Positions 33,356 through 43,071 of a stretch of DNA of 64,000 nucleotides are shown piece after piece (the stretch's first letter is position 1; each line of letters begins with the position of its first letter). A program made the position numbers and the translations under genes. The stretch is from Neolewinella antarctica (GTDB lineage: Bacteria; Bacteroidota; Bacteroidia; Chitinophagales; Saprospiraceae): the NCBI RefSeq assembly GCF_011927835.1, contig NZ_JAATJH010000001.1:387104-451103 (forward strand), given 5' to 3'. Under the pieces are notes generated by a model, which made no database searches, was not told the origin of the DNA, and was given only the letters and a program-made list of their open reading frames with translations.

Positions 33356-36052
33356 TCAACGGCTACCGTCCGCCAGGCCACGCTTGGGCAGTCCCCGCGG
33401 CTGGTAGCGAATACCGATGACGCCCCAGGCACCGTAACGCGCATCCGACCGCAGGTTGGAATCGTCATCGTTGGGTTCACCGAAATATTCGCGAAAAGGA
33501 TGGTCCGAAATGTTATTTGCGCGTAAGTAAACACTGAAGTCTCCGTAAAATCGGTAGTCTGCCGCGAGGTCCAGAGAAAAGACACTGTTTCTGTACACCG
33601 TGCGGTTGTCCAGCACGCGGTCGAAAATCCTATCCCGAAAATTCGTAGCGACCACTACGCTGATTCCCTTCGCAGAATTATTGTAAACGACACTAAGGTT
33701 AGCCGTTTGCCGGGGAGCCTGTGGCAGGGTAAAGCTGTCGAAGTTGAAGGTGCGGGACTCGGCGCTCAGGGCGTTGAAATTATAGTTACCGTTGAGGTTG
33801 AACCACCGCCAACCGCTTTCTAGCCCGAGAAAGCCGAGATTTTGGTAAAACCCAATCTCCAGCCCGGCCAGTTCGGCGGATGCGGTATTAACCAATCTTG
33901 TGTCGTAGACGGGTATAACACCCGTGAGGTCCGTGGTACTTACGCGTAGCGTAGGATTCTTTAGGCGTTTGTAGTATAGCCCCACCGTCACGAGACCGTC
34001 CCGCCGGCCGTAGCGTTCGAACGTCAGGTCCAGGTTGTCGCTCGTCGTGTTGCGCAATCCTTTGTTCCCGCGGGAAAATTCGTCGAGCGCGATGAGTGGC
34101 AAGCGGCGGCCGGAGATGAAACTGGAGTAGTTTACCCGGGCAACGGCCTGGTAGGCACTCAAACGGAGCTGCCTGACCTGGCGCACTTTAGTGGTGGAGT
34201 TCGTCCGGTAGGTGAGGTTTAGGTTTGGTAACCAGCTGCCTTCCGTGAAGCTGAAGGTATCGAGGTCCGTCTCGTACGTGTCGACCTCTAGCCCCTCGTA
34301 CCGAACACCGGCCGATGCGGAAAAGCGGCTAGTAAAGTTTGCGGCAAACATCGCGTAGCCAGCCCAAATGCGCTGTTGGGCCGAGTACCGGAGTCCTTCT
34401 TCCCGTAAATCGGGGAGCTCCGTTACGAGAGGCTCTTCCGGTAGGTCAGGGAACTCACCCGAACCCAGGGTGACGGGGGGCGACGCCGGGGCCGGCACGT
34501 TCGCCGTGAACACACCATAGTTCCGGTCTTTGCTGCGGTAACGCACGCCGGATTTGAGGTAGCTCGTTTTCTTCTTGTTGAGGTACCGGGTTACGTTCAC
34601 GCTGAAGAGCGCGACTACCTCCCGCAGCTCGATGTTCTCCTGCCGTGTCTCGGAAAGGCGTAATGCGTCGCCGGGAAATGGACTCGCGGCCTGCGCGTCC
34701 AGTAGAGCTTTTTCCGAAAAAGTAGTTTGTCCGTTCCGCGCCGCCGCAATGCTACTCAGTCGGTCGGTTAGCGTCTCCGAAGTTTGGCTGAAGCTGAGTT
34801 GATAATCCAACCGCGTGCGGGGGAAGTTATTTTCTACTTCCAGTGAGAGAAGTTCTAATCTCTTCTCCTTATTCCAGCTACTGGTTCGGCGCGCCAGGTC
34901 ACTCGCACCATCCGGGAGGTTGCGGGCGAACAGCTGTCGGTGGGTAATGTCCTCATCGGTGGAAGCGGAACTAAAGCCGATTCGTAGCCGATTGTAGATG
35001 CTGGGTCTGAGTTCGATGCCACCGACGAAGCCCCGGCGTTCGGTCAGTCGCTCGACTTCGTTTGGTCGGGCGTCACTGATCGTGCGAGTTCCGTCCGCGC
35101 CTTCCACGAAGTCATATATCTGCTGCTGCGTCCCCCGGCCCTGCCGCAGGTAGCTACCCGCCAGCAGTGCGTAAAGCTTTTCGTCGGCAATTTCGCTGTT
35201 GAGCACCCCGGCCAGTTGGGTGACGCCCGTCCCCTGGTTACCGCCCGCGTCGAAGCCGAAGTTCTGGCCGACGCCGCCCTGGGCAAGGAATTCAAATTTT
35301 CGCTCCGGCTGGCGGATCCGAAAGTCGACCGTGCCCCCGATGGCGTCGCCGTCCATGTCGGCCGTGCGTGCTTTGATGACTCGGACTTCTTCGACCAAAT
35401 TACTCTGGATCAAGTCCAGCGTGCCTTCCTGGTCCGCTTCCGGCTGGATGGTCGGCAGGCGCTGCCCGTTGAGGGAAACGGCCGTGTACTGTTCCGGCAA
35501 CCCGCGTACCTGCACGATCTGCCCCTCCCCGACGCCGCGGATGATCGATACGCCCGGCATGCGGGACACGGTTTCGGCAATGGTGATATCTGGATACTGG
35601 TTGAAGAGCTCGCTGTGAATGATCGTCTGGACGCTGAGGGCGCTCTGTTGGTTGCGTAGCGCCTGCAGTTGCCCGGTCGCGCGTGAGCTGGTCACGATTA
35701 ATTCGGGTAAATTGTTGGCCGTGGATAGCCGCATGATTACGTTCAACTCGATGTCGCGATCGCCGTTGGCCACAATTACGAGGGTGTCCAAGTTTTGGTA
35801 CCCGAGGTAGGTATAAAGCAAGCGAATATTGCCCGGCGGCACTTCGATGTCGTAGCGTCCGTCGAGGTCCGTTGTCGTCCCGATGACCGAACCGACAACC
35901 CGTACGGTAGCCCCGATGAGGGGCGTGCCTTCCGCATCGTTGACGTGCCCCTCGACGGCGGCTTCTTGCCCCGCTAGGTTGACGGTTAGCGCGCAGGCAA
36001 AGCAAAGGAATAGGGCGCGGACGCGGGTGCAGAGTAGGGGGGATAGACGCAA
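33356..36052 (-). CDS. TonB-dependent receptor with carboxypeptidase-like domain
   Basis: 898 aa from TTG at 36052, which gives LRLSPLLCTRVRALFLCFAC (first residue Met when initiated) followed by ALTVNLAGQ, a plausible signal peptide; an ATG at 36148 extends the frame by 32 residues with no clear signal. Next comes a CarboxypepD_reg-like domain (VEGHVNDAEGTPLIGATVRV), the plug (VSRMPGVSIIRGVGEGQIVQ; DMDGDAIGGTVDFRIR) and a 22-strand-type barrel region. The plug features recall the large Caulobacter/Xanthomonas-type receptors. No SusD-like partner is next to it, so the ligand is unknown. A REP-like copy lies in the signal-peptide region. Confidence 0.88.
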   Translation of the reverse strand: MRLSPLLCTRVRALFLCFACALTVNLAGQEAAVEGHVNDAEGTPLIGATVRVVGSVIGTTTDLDGRYDIEVPPGNIRLLYTYLGYQNLDTLVIVANGDRDIELNVIMRLSTANNLPELIVTSSRATGQLQALRNQQSALSVQTIIHSELFNQYPDITIAETVSRMPGVSIIRGVGEGQIVQVRGLPEQYTAVSLNGQRLPTIQPEADQEGTLDLIQSNLVEEVRVIKARTADMDGDAIGGTVDFRIRQPERKFEFLAQGGVGQNFGFDAGGNQGTGVTQLAGVLNSEIADEKLYALLAGSYLRQGRGTQQQIYDFVEGADGTRTISDARPNEVERLTERRGFVGGIELRPSIYNRLRIGFSSASTDEDITHRQLFARNLPDGASDLARRTSSWNKEKRLELLSLEVENNFPRTRLDYQLSFSQTSETLTDRLSSIAAARNGQTTFSEKALLDAQAASPFPGDALRLSETRQENIELREVVALFSVNVTRYLNKKKTSYLKSGVRYRSKDRNYGVFTANVPAPASPPVTLGSGEFPDLPEEPLVTELPDLREEGLRYSAQQRIWAGYAMFAANFTSRFSASAGVRYEGLEVDTYETDLDTFSFTEGSWLPNLNLTYRTNSTTKVRQVRQLRLSAYQAVARVNYSSFISGRRLPLIALDEFSRGNKGLRNTTSDNLDLTFERYGRRDGLVTVGLYYKRLKNPTLRVSTTDLTGVIPVYDTRLVNTASAELAGLEIGFYQNLGFLGLESGWRWFNLNGNYNFNALSAESRTFNFDSFTLPQAPRQTANLSVVYNNSAKGISVVVATNFRDRIFDRVLDNRTVYRNSVFSLDLAADYRFYGDFSVYLRANNISDHPFREYFGEPNDDDSNLRSDARYGAWGVIGIRYQPRGLPKRGLADGSR
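36014..36030 (+). repeat. REP-like 17-bp motif, exact copy in a gene start
   Basis: Exact copy within the first codons of the TonB receptor gene at 33356-36052, encoding TRVRA in the signal-peptide region. Confidence 0.8.
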
Positions 36053-36209
36053 AGTAGGGTCGGTTGGTGGGTAAACGCAAGGTACTGTGGCATCGGCGAT
36101 TAACGCAACGAAAAAAATCCGTGCGTGCCACCTACCACATAGCCGCAAATTTACTCGTTTTGTTTACCGTATTCTCCCTAAAGTACCTACTAGTCTTACA
36201 TTGGCCCGC

Positions 36210-37142
36210 ATGAACATCGTCTTTCTGGATTCCGCCACCCTCACCGATCTCCCCGCTCAGCTGGACCGCCTCCGTGAGTTGGGGCAGTGTACTTTTCACG
36301 AATCGACCGAACCCGGTGATGCCGTTGCACGACTTGCCGGTGCGCAAGTCGCTATTTCAAACAAAGTATATTTGGGGGAACCCGAGCTGACGCAACTCCC
36401 TGACCTGCGATTGATTTGCATTGCCGCAACGGGTAAGAACAACGTTGACTTGCCGGCCGCGGAACGCCGCAACGTAGCCGTACGGAATGTTTCCGGCTAC
36501 AGCACCGAGTCCGTCGCCCAACTCACCCTCACGGCGCTGTTCAGCGTTGCCATGGACATAACGTATCTGAACGAAGCGTGCTACGATGGTACTTACGCCG
36601 CTAGCGCAAAGTTCTCTTACTGGCGCCGTCCTTTCTTCGAGCTTAGGGGCAAGCGTCACGGAATTATTGGTCTGGGTACCATCGGCCGCCGGGTGGCGGA
36701 GTTGGTGGAAGCCTTCGGCGGGGAGGTGGTGTACTATTCAACCTCCGGTCGGAATGTGGCGCAGCGGTACGAATCTCTGCCCCTTGCGGAATTACTGCGC
36801 ACCTGCGACAGCGTCTCCATCCACTGCCCCCTGAACGCCGCGACCGAGAACTTGCTTGGAACAAAAGAGCTTGCTTACATGAAACCATCCGCTTACCTCG
36901 TCAACGTGGCCCGCGGCGGTATCGTGAACGAAGTAGCGCTCGTGCGGGCCATCAATGAAAACGTCATTGCCGGAGCCGCGGTGGATGTTTTTACCGCCGA
37001 GCCGCTACCCGCCGATCATCCTTATCACGGAGTAAAGGACCGAAATCGCCTCCTACTCACCCCGCACATTGGTTGGGCGAGCGTCGAGGCCCGCACGGCA
37101 CTGGTTGATGGGATCGTCGACAACATTCAAGAGGGTTGGTGA
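36210..37142 (+). CDS. D-2-hydroxyacid dehydrogenase
   Basis: 310 aa from MNIVFLD. NAD-binding is shown by HGIIGLGTIGRRVAELVEAF. The catalytic residues are Arg in NVARGGIVNE, Glu in VFTAEPL, and His in TPHIGWAS, the usual order of the family. These enzymes reduce 2-keto acids or oxidise D-2-hydroxy acids with NAD(P); glycerate and phosphoglycerate relatives exist and the substrate is not resolved. A longer frame from 36087 would overlap the promoter region of the divergent receptor. Confidence 0.92.
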   Translation: MNIVFLDSATLTDLPAQLDRLRELGQCTFHESTEPGDAVARLAGAQVAISNKVYLGEPELTQLPDLRLICIAATGKNNVDLPAAERRNVAVRNVSGYSTESVAQLTLTALFSVAMDITYLNEACYDGTYAASAKFSYWRRPFFELRGKRHGIIGLGTIGRRVAELVEAFGGEVVYYSTSGRNVAQRYESLPLAELLRTCDSVSIHCPLNAATENLLGTKELAYMKPSAYLVNVARGGIVNEVALVRAINENVIAGAAVDVFTAEPLPADHPYHGVKDRNRLLLTPHIGWASVEARTALVDGIVDNIQEGW

Positions 37143-37355
37143 TCAAACAAAATACGTTCCGTGAACCCCAAACCGGTTCTTCCCCGTGTCCACGGTAGCG
37201 ATGCACGGGTTCCACTAAAGGGAACCGATTTTAACGTTATGCTCAATCCTTAACCCTTCGTTAGCAGTCAGGTGAAACTTCGGTTAAGCCCACCCCTTCG
37301 TTCGTCCGTGGGCGCATAATCCCCGTTCTTTAGGATACAATCAAACGCCTGAATT

Positions 37356-37979
37356 ATGAAAACGAAATTGTCGATCCCCGCCCTGATGTTTTTTCTCCTA
37401 ACCCTGGTTTCTCTTCCCGCCGCCGCGCAACGTGGCCAGAGTGTCCGGATTAACAACAGCAGCACCACCGCACCGACCACGACCCGCAACCGTACCGTAT
37501 CGACTAACCGCCAGACGGCTCCGAACGTAAACCGCAGTCGTTCGACCAGCAGGACGAGAAACACAACAACTACCGCCCCCCGTCGCACGAGCCGTACCAC
37601 CACCACCAGCAGCACCACCACCACCAGCAACGCCTCCAACCGGAACACGAACCCGAACTACTGCCCGCCCGGAGGTACGACGACGACCCGCCAAACGGCC
37701 CCGCGTCGATCCACTACGGTCTTCGGTAACTCAGCTCCCCGCCGCAACGGTGGCATCACAATTCGCACCGGTCAGACGAACAACCGCAACGCCACCCAGC
37801 GCCGGGCAACGCAGCCATCAACTACCGCTCGCCGGGTGAATAACCGGGGTAATTACACCACCGTTACGATTGTGGAAGCACGCGATGATGTGTACGGACC
37901 TTACAACAATGCCACCGTGAGAGCAGAACGCAAAGCCGCCAAGGCAGCCCGCAAGGCCGCCAAGCGTGGACGCTGGTAA
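37356..37979 (+). CDS. Exported low-complexity Thr/Arg/Asn-rich basic protein
   Basis: 207 aa. The N-terminus MKTKLSIPALMFFLLTLVSL followed by PAAAQ is a clear signal peptide. The mature part is dominated by Thr, Arg, Ser and Asn with runs such as TTTTSSTTTT and a single CPPGG; the C-terminus is Arg/Lys/Ala-rich (AERKAAKAARKAAKRGRW). It has no recognised domain. The very basic mature chain suggests binding to polyanions (LPS, DNA, polysaccharide) outside the inner membrane, which is inference. A strong terminator follows at 38007-38044. Confidence 0.72.
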   Translation: MKTKLSIPALMFFLLTLVSLPAAAQRGQSVRINNSSTTAPTTTRNRTVSTNRQTAPNVNRSRSTSRTRNTTTTAPRRTSRTTTTSSTTTTSNASNRNTNPNYCPPGGTTTTRQTAPRRSTTVFGNSAPRRNGGITIRTGQTNNRNATQRRATQPSTTARRVNNRGNYTTVTIVEARDDVYGPYNNATVRAERKAAKAARKAAKRGRW

Positions 37980-38006
37980 ATGCATCCGCGCCTCGCAAAA
38001 TAGTAA

Positions 38007-38044
38007 GCCCCACGTTCCGTAAGGAGCGTGGGGCTTTTATTTTT
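38007..38044 (+). terminator. Intrinsic terminator after the basic exported protein gene
   Basis: GCCCCACG pairs with CGTGGGGC, with TTCC/GGAG extending the stem and a GTAA loop, followed by TTTTATTTTT. It lies 27 bases after the stop at 37979. Confidence 0.88.
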
Positions 38045-38137
38045 ACCGGTTAGATCACATTGGGCAGATTCACTTGCCACTCGCGTGTCCGTGAATCCGG
38101 GCCTTCAGCTCCGCTAACGCTCAGTAAACATCGCTCA

Positions 38138-39292
38138 CTAGAGCCAGGACTGATAATACTTCCCGTCATCAATCTTGAGGGCTTCCTCCGTAATCTGAAG
38201 GGGTGCGAAAGTATCCACCATCACCGCGAGTTCCTCCGTTTTGGTGTGGCCGATGCTGCCTTCGTAAGTCCCCGGGTGCGGGCCGTGGGGGATACCACCG
38301 GGGTGTAAGGAAAGGTAGCCGGGGCCGATGCCGGTGCGGCTCATGAAATCGCCATCGACGTAGTACAGCACCTCGTCCGAATCAATGTTCGAGTGATTGT
38401 AAGGTGCCGGGATCGACTGGGGGTGGTAGTCATACATCCGCGGCACGAACGAACAGACGACGAAGGACTTCGTCTCAAAGGTCTGGTGGACGGGTGGCGG
38501 CTGGTGGACGCGGCCGGTGATGGGCTCGAAATCGTGGATGCTGAGTCCGTAAGGGTAATTATAGCCATCCCAGCCAACAACGTCAAACGGGTGGCTAGCG
38601 TAAAGTACTTCGTGGAGCATCCCCTGTTTCTTGATCTTGATCAGGAAGTCTCCCGTCTCACGGAACGTCTCGAGTTCGGTCGGTAATTTTAGGTCGCGCT
38701 CACAGTAGGGTGAGTGCTCCAGTAGCTGACCGAAGTGATTGCGGTACCGCTTCGGGGTGTAGATCGGGTCGGTGGATTCAACGAAAAGTAGCCTCGTTGC
38801 GTCGGTATCGAAATTAATTTGGTAGATGGTGCCGCGGGGGATTACCAGGTAGTCTCCGGACACGAAGGCTAACTGCCCGAACATGGTCCGCAACGTGCCC
38901 GTGCCACGGTGCACGAAAATGAGCTCGTCCGAATCCGCGTTCTTGTAGAAGTATTCGGTGAGCGACTGCCGGGGCGCGGCTACTCCGAGCTTGGTCGTGG
39001 CGTTGGTGAGCAGTGTTTTTCTGCTGTCCAGAAAATCGTCTTCGGGTCGGGCGTCGAAGCCGACGAGCTTTCTCGATTTGATCGTCTTGGCTTTGGCAAT
39101 CTTCGGACTGACGTCACGCGACGAAAGAATTTCTTTGACCTGCGTCGGCCGCTGCTCGTGGTAGAGGAGTGATGACATCCCGTCAAAGCCGACCGTGCCG
39201 AAAAGCTGCTCGTGGTAGAGCGATCCGTCCGGCTTTCTGAATTGCGTGTGGCGCTTGTGGGGGCGAGCACCGAGTTTGTGGTAGAGTGGCAT
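38138..39292 (-). CDS. hmgA: Homogentisate 1,2-dioxygenase
   Basis: 384 aa. It is an iron(II) dioxygenase that opens the homogentisate ring in tyrosine and phenylalanine breakdown. The family pattern is clear: HKLGARPHKRHTQFRKPDGS at the start, LYHEQLFGTVGFDGMSSLLY, then YNHSNIDSDEVLYYVDGDF (iron-ligand Glu region) and SLHPGGIPHGPHPG (iron-ligand His) near the C-terminus. The short form, common in this phylum, lacks some of the human N-terminal domain. The next enzymes (fumarylacetoacetate hydrolase and others) are not in the window. Confidence 0.92.
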   Translation of the reverse strand: MPLYHKLGARPHKRHTQFRKPDGSLYHEQLFGTVGFDGMSSLLYHEQRPTQVKEILSSRDVSPKIAKAKTIKSRKLVGFDARPEDDFLDSRKTLLTNATTKLGVAAPRQSLTEYFYKNADSDELIFVHRGTGTLRTMFGQLAFVSGDYLVIPRGTIYQINFDTDATRLLFVESTDPIYTPKRYRNHFGQLLEHSPYCERDLKLPTELETFRETGDFLIKIKKQGMLHEVLYASHPFDVVGWDGYNYPYGLSIHDFEPITGRVHQPPPVHQTFETKSFVVCSFVPRMYDYHPQSIPAPYNHSNIDSDEVLYYVDGDFMSRTGIGPGYLSLHPGGIPHGPHPGTYEGSIGHTKTEELAVMVDTFAPLQITEEALKIDDGKYYQSWL

Positions 39293-39394
39293 AGCCTAAA
39301 GTTAATACAACTACAATAATTGTCAGGCTAACTGCTTTGTGGGTTTGATTGTTGCGACGCGCGTCCCGTTCTTAACCAAAGATCTCAAACGCAA

Positions 39395-39426
39395 GGCACC
39401 CCGCCGGATTGGTCCGGCGGGGTGCC
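39395..39426 (-). terminator. Strong hairpin terminator, 14-bp stem
   Basis: GGCACCCCGCCGGA and TCCGGCGGGGTGCC pair perfectly around a 4-base loop, 32 bases beyond the TPR gene stop (39458). On the minus strand it is followed by TTGCGTTT, a weak T-tract, so it probably ends the TPR transcript. Confidence 0.82.
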
Positions 39427-39457
39427 TCAGCAAAGCATCCCGCGTGGGATGGAGGAA

Positions 39458-40693
39458 TTATTTCTTACTGGATAAGGCCAAAAACTCCGGGTGCTTTGAT
39501 TCCGTCGCACCGGCTTTTAGTAAGTAAGGCCGTGCCTCGTCTTTCATGCCCTTGTGGTCGTAGAGGGATGCCATCATCCGGTTGACGTCGATGTTTTCCG
39601 GACGCTTTTCGTACTCGCGTTCCGCGTACTCAAGCGCCTTATCGTAGTCGCCAAAGTGGTCGCGGTAAAATGACGCGTACTCTAGGTCCATGTTGTGCCC
39701 TGAGTCGACGTCGTCCTGTAGCATCACAAAAATCTCTTTTTCAATCTGCTCTTGCTTATCGGTTTGCCCAGTTTTCTTGAAAATCTCCGCGAGCTGTACG
39801 TAGTAGCCGACTTCCGGGATGATGTCGGCGGCCTCCTGGACGAGTTTCTCCGCTTCCGCGTAGTTCTCCGCGTCCATTTCGAGTTGCCCCAGGGCTGCCA
39901 TCGCAAATGGGTAGTTTGGCCTTTCCCGCAGGATCATCTCGAATTGCTGCTTGGCTTTTTTCGGCTCACCGTAGCGCTGGTAGAGCTCGCCTAGTGTCAA
40001 GCGTGCCCAGGCGGTGGATTCGTAACCCGGTGCGCCAGCCTTGACGGCACTCATCATGGCCTCCTGTGAGCCATCGACGTCGCCGTGAATTTCCCGTAGG
40101 TAAGACACCCGCGAGTAAGACCGCAAATCCGGACGAATCTTGACCATCTGGTCCGCTGCGGTAACGGCCGCTTCGTAGTTGCCGAGTTCAACGTTGGCGT
40201 CGACCAAAGCACCGTAAATCTGGGCGTTATAGGGGTTGATGGCGATCGCCTGCTTTGCCGTTGCCAGCGCCGCGGTGAAATCGTGTTGCGAGAGCTGGAC
40301 GCTGGCTTTTGTGGACAACCCAAGAAATTCAAGGTTGGTGTCTTTGCCCTGATTGTATCCGAGGGCTTCGTTGACCATTTTCAGGGCGGCGGGATAGTAA
40401 TGGCCGTGCTCGCCGGTGACCCGCGCTTCGTTCGTGAAGATCTGGGCCAGTTTAATACGGGGCTCGACGGCCTTGGAGTCTTTCAACCGCAGGTCGCTGG
40501 CCATCTGCATGTACCCGCTTTGCGTTCTGTCCCACTCCATCGCGTTTTGCAACGCCTCGGGGCGGGGTAATAATTCTGGAACTTCAACGTCGTTGATACC
40601 GACAGAAGCGTCTTTATCTTTTTCTGCGCTGTCGCAGGTGCAGAGGCCAATTAAAAGGAGCAAGGAGAGTAAAGGAGTATAAATTTTATTCAT
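39458..40693 (-). CDS. TPR-repeat lipoprotein
   Basis: 411 aa. The N-terminus MNKIYTPLLSLLLLIGLCTC carries a lipoprotein signal with a lipobox cysteine in LCTC. The remainder consists of tetratricopeptide-like helix pairs (YPAALKMVNEALGYNQG; QAIAINPYNAQIYGALVDA; AEKLVQEAADIIPEVGYYVQ; ALEYAEREYEKRPENIDVNR). TPR proteins act as protein-binding scaffolds. It follows the two DUF4331 genes on the same strand after a terminator, so it may belong to the same locus but with its own control. Confidence 0.88.
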   Translation of the reverse strand: MNKIYTPLLSLLLLIGLCTCDSAEKDKDASVGINDVEVPELLPRPEALQNAMEWDRTQSGYMQMASDLRLKDSKAVEPRIKLAQIFTNEARVTGEHGHYYPAALKMVNEALGYNQGKDTNLEFLGLSTKASVQLSQHDFTAALATAKQAIAINPYNAQIYGALVDANVELGNYEAAVTAADQMVKIRPDLRSYSRVSYLREIHGDVDGSQEAMMSAVKAGAPGYESTAWARLTLGELYQRYGEPKKAKQQFEMILRERPNYPFAMAALGQLEMDAENYAEAEKLVQEAADIIPEVGYYVQLAEIFKKTGQTDKQEQIEKEIFVMLQDDVDSGHNMDLEYASFYRDHFGDYDKALEYAEREYEKRPENIDVNRMMASLYDHKGMKDEARPYLLKAGATESKHPEFLALSSKK

Positions 40694-40855
40694 TATTGTG
40701 TTCTGAGCTAATTAGTGATACCTAAACCGTAAAATCAGTGTCGGTAGGCTTTGTTGGCGACCTTCGATATCTGTGAACTCGAAAATCACCAATCAACTAC
40801 TTTTCTAGGTAATACCATACGGAAATAGTCCACCGTACGGTTCTGCCAAGATAGA

Positions 40856-40889
40856 AACTGCCGGACGAAACAAGTTTCGCCCGGCAGTT
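40856..40889 (-). terminator. Intrinsic terminator after the T9SS DUF4331 gene
   Basis: AACTGCCGG pairs with CCGGCAGTT, with CGAAAC/GTTTCG extending the stem, 22 bases beyond the stop codon at 40911. The T-tract on the minus side is weak. Confidence 0.75.
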
Positions 40890-40910
40890 CTCAATTGATG
40901 CGATCTGTCC

Positions 40911-42992
40911 TTAGTTAGACTTAACCATCCGAATCGTCTGTAGAACACGACCCGTGCCACTACGGACAACGGCCATGTAAGTACCGGCGGGCAGACTACT
41001 TACGTTAACGGGCACGTCGTGCTCGCCTTCCGCAAAAGTCCTTCTCGCCAGGTTTTGTAGCTGGCGGCCATTCACGTCGTGTAGGTCGATGCTGACCGCG
41101 GTCAGTTCACGCACACGAAGCTTGATGGTCGTCTGAGATACAAACGGGTTGGGGTAAGTAATACCAATGACGTTGGGCGCGCTGGCACCAACACCGTCCT
41201 GGTTGAAGAAGTCTCCAACGGAGGTCGCCACGGCACCGCTACAGTCGCCCGTTCCGCTGTGGGGAAGAGCCATGTAAGGGAACATGGGGCGGAAAGCCTT
41301 GTCATTTTCCTGGATACCGGTTTCGTAACCCAAAACACTGAGCAAATCAGCCGTTACGGGTGATGCCGTGGAATCGGTAGGATCGTAATCATCGTAGAAC
41401 AACCCGATTGCGGCGAGTACAACGCCGGAGACGGCCTGCAACTCAATGCGCGTAACGTCATCCTGAAGACGGCGACCGTTCGGGAAACCATCCATGTTGG
41501 GGATGTTCTGTAGGGTAGCGTCCGTGTTAAATCGTGGGTCCGTAAGACCAAGCACCGCTGCCTGGATGAGACCGAGCGAGTTGAAATCGTCGGAGTCGCG
41601 TGGCGTTACCGGGACGGCCATATTCAAGCGCAACATGTCGCCACCGGTGGGTAGGAAGTTGTTGATGAAAGGCTTACCCGCGGCTAGGACATTTCCTCCC
41701 TCCTTTCCGGTAAAGAGCTGGTAGGGGGGTAGGTTAGGTACTCCGGTGTGGAAGATTGGCCAGAGATCAACCGAGCGCGGCTTACCGGGGCCAGGCAGTA
41801 GTAAGTCGACATATGGTGACTCCGATCCCAGGGCCGTACCATCTAGTGCGGCATTTCCCTTAGCGACAAACAAACCGTCAGCGCCGTTGGAAAAGTCTAC
41901 CGGGCCGAGTGGTGTTACGCTAGCTTTCTGAATGCGTAGTGGCGCAAAAGCCGGGACAACTCCTCCAAAAAGGCTGTCGTCCATGTACAACGCCAGTTCA
42001 GGATTGTAGAAAAATCCATCGAGCGTCGTGTCGGCAAGTTCCTCGTAAGGAGTAATCGCATTCCAGTAATCCTTCATTCCCACGGGAATAACGGCTTCGT
42101 TGGTCAGCGGCATACCTAAGCGCGATACCTGTACCCAGTCACCACTCACCACTGGCTTAGAGCCGTCGGTCTGTAGTGTTCTCATCGAGGGGCGGCTGGC
42201 GGAAGCCCACACGCCGATTACGTAGTCCGGGTCAAGGATATTTGCTGGTTGGTCGGCGGCACTTTCCTTCTTTAGCATACTGATTGGTACCGTGATAGCA
42301 ATGGCGCTCGTATTAAAACAAGCTAGACCGTCAACTGGATCGCCATTCTGGCGAGGGTCGTCACCGAGGTCGAAGATACCAGCTAGGTCGACGAAGAAAG
42401 GATCGTCGACGGGACCGGCAAAGACACGTTCTTGCTGAGCCGTCAGGTTACTGATTTTGCTCGTCCAGTGTGCTTCGTAGCTATCTGCACCGAGGCCATA
42501 CGCTTCGGAGGTAATAGAGCGCTCGCCAATGTTGTTAGCCGGTACTTCACCAGCATCGATTACGGTGGTGAAACTGTCACCGCCATCCATGCTACGTTCC
42601 ATCTTGTAAGTAGTCTTCAAGTTCTCCTTACCGATGCGAATGTTGAAAAACGTGGTCGGGTCTTCATTGGTCCGCGTGAACGTGAACCGGTAGATGATGT
42701 CGTCACCGTCCGTTCCCGCATCGTTATCGATGTGAATTTCGTAGCGAATGTCTTCACCGAAGTGGTAGTAATTAGGCCCACCGTGGGGAAGCTGCATCGG
42801 GATGAAGGTAGCGATGAGCGTAACGTAACCTGTGTTTTCTGGATTACGGAAAGCATAAACATCGACGTTATCCGCAAGGGGATCGTCGGCGATGAGGGGC
42901 GCTTCGCGGTGGCTGGAAGCGAATGCTGATACACTGATCAGCAAACCTAACAACACCGTGAAGACGCATTTATTAAAGAATGTATGTTTCAT
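40911..42992 (-). CDS. DUF4331 protein with T9SS sorting tail
   Basis: 693 aa. A signal peptide (FTVLLGLLISVSAFA) precedes a mature start SSHREAPLIADDPLADNVDV, the hallmark of DUF4331. The C-terminal 85 residues (GITYPNPFVSQTTIKLRVRE onwards to SSLPAGTYMAVVRSGTGRVL) are a T9SS type A sorting domain, so the protein should pass through the type IX machinery and be secreted or attached to the surface. DUF4331 has no established activity. Its neighbour at 43072-44853 is a close paralogue that lacks the T9SS tail. Transcribed with it and the TonB receptor at 45080-47299 on the same strand. Confidence 0.92.
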   Translation of the reverse strand: MKHTFFNKCVFTVLLGLLISVSAFASSHREAPLIADDPLADNVDVYAFRNPENTGYVTLIATFIPMQLPHGGPNYYHFGEDIRYEIHIDNDAGTDGDDIIYRFTFTRTNEDPTTFFNIRIGKENLKTTYKMERSMDGGDSFTTVIDAGEVPANNIGERSITSEAYGLGADSYEAHWTSKISNLTAQQERVFAGPVDDPFFVDLAGIFDLGDDPRQNGDPVDGLACFNTSAIAITVPISMLKKESAADQPANILDPDYVIGVWASASRPSMRTLQTDGSKPVVSGDWVQVSRLGMPLTNEAVIPVGMKDYWNAITPYEELADTTLDGFFYNPELALYMDDSLFGGVVPAFAPLRIQKASVTPLGPVDFSNGADGLFVAKGNAALDGTALGSESPYVDLLLPGPGKPRSVDLWPIFHTGVPNLPPYQLFTGKEGGNVLAAGKPFINNFLPTGGDMLRLNMAVPVTPRDSDDFNSLGLIQAAVLGLTDPRFNTDATLQNIPNMDGFPNGRRLQDDVTRIELQAVSGVVLAAIGLFYDDYDPTDSTASPVTADLLSVLGYETGIQENDKAFRPMFPYMALPHSGTGDCSGAVATSVGDFFNQDGVGASAPNVIGITYPNPFVSQTTIKLRVRELTAVSIDLHDVNGRQLQNLARRTFAEGEHDVPVNVSSLPAGTYMAVVRSGTGRVLQTIRMVKSN

Positions 42993-43011
42993 TTATTATT
43001 TTATGAGCCCC

Positions 43012-43031
43012 CGGCGTGGCGTACCACGCCG
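43012..43031. repeat. Perfect 8-bp hairpin between the DUF4331 genes
   Basis: CGGCGTGG and CCACGCCG are perfect complements around CGTA, between the two DUF4331 genes. A run of G and then A/T-rich sequence follows on the minus strand; it may be a weak terminator or attenuator. Confidence 0.6.
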
Positions 43032-43071
43032 TGAGGGCGGTCATTTAATGGAATTGATCGAGCTTGGTCGC

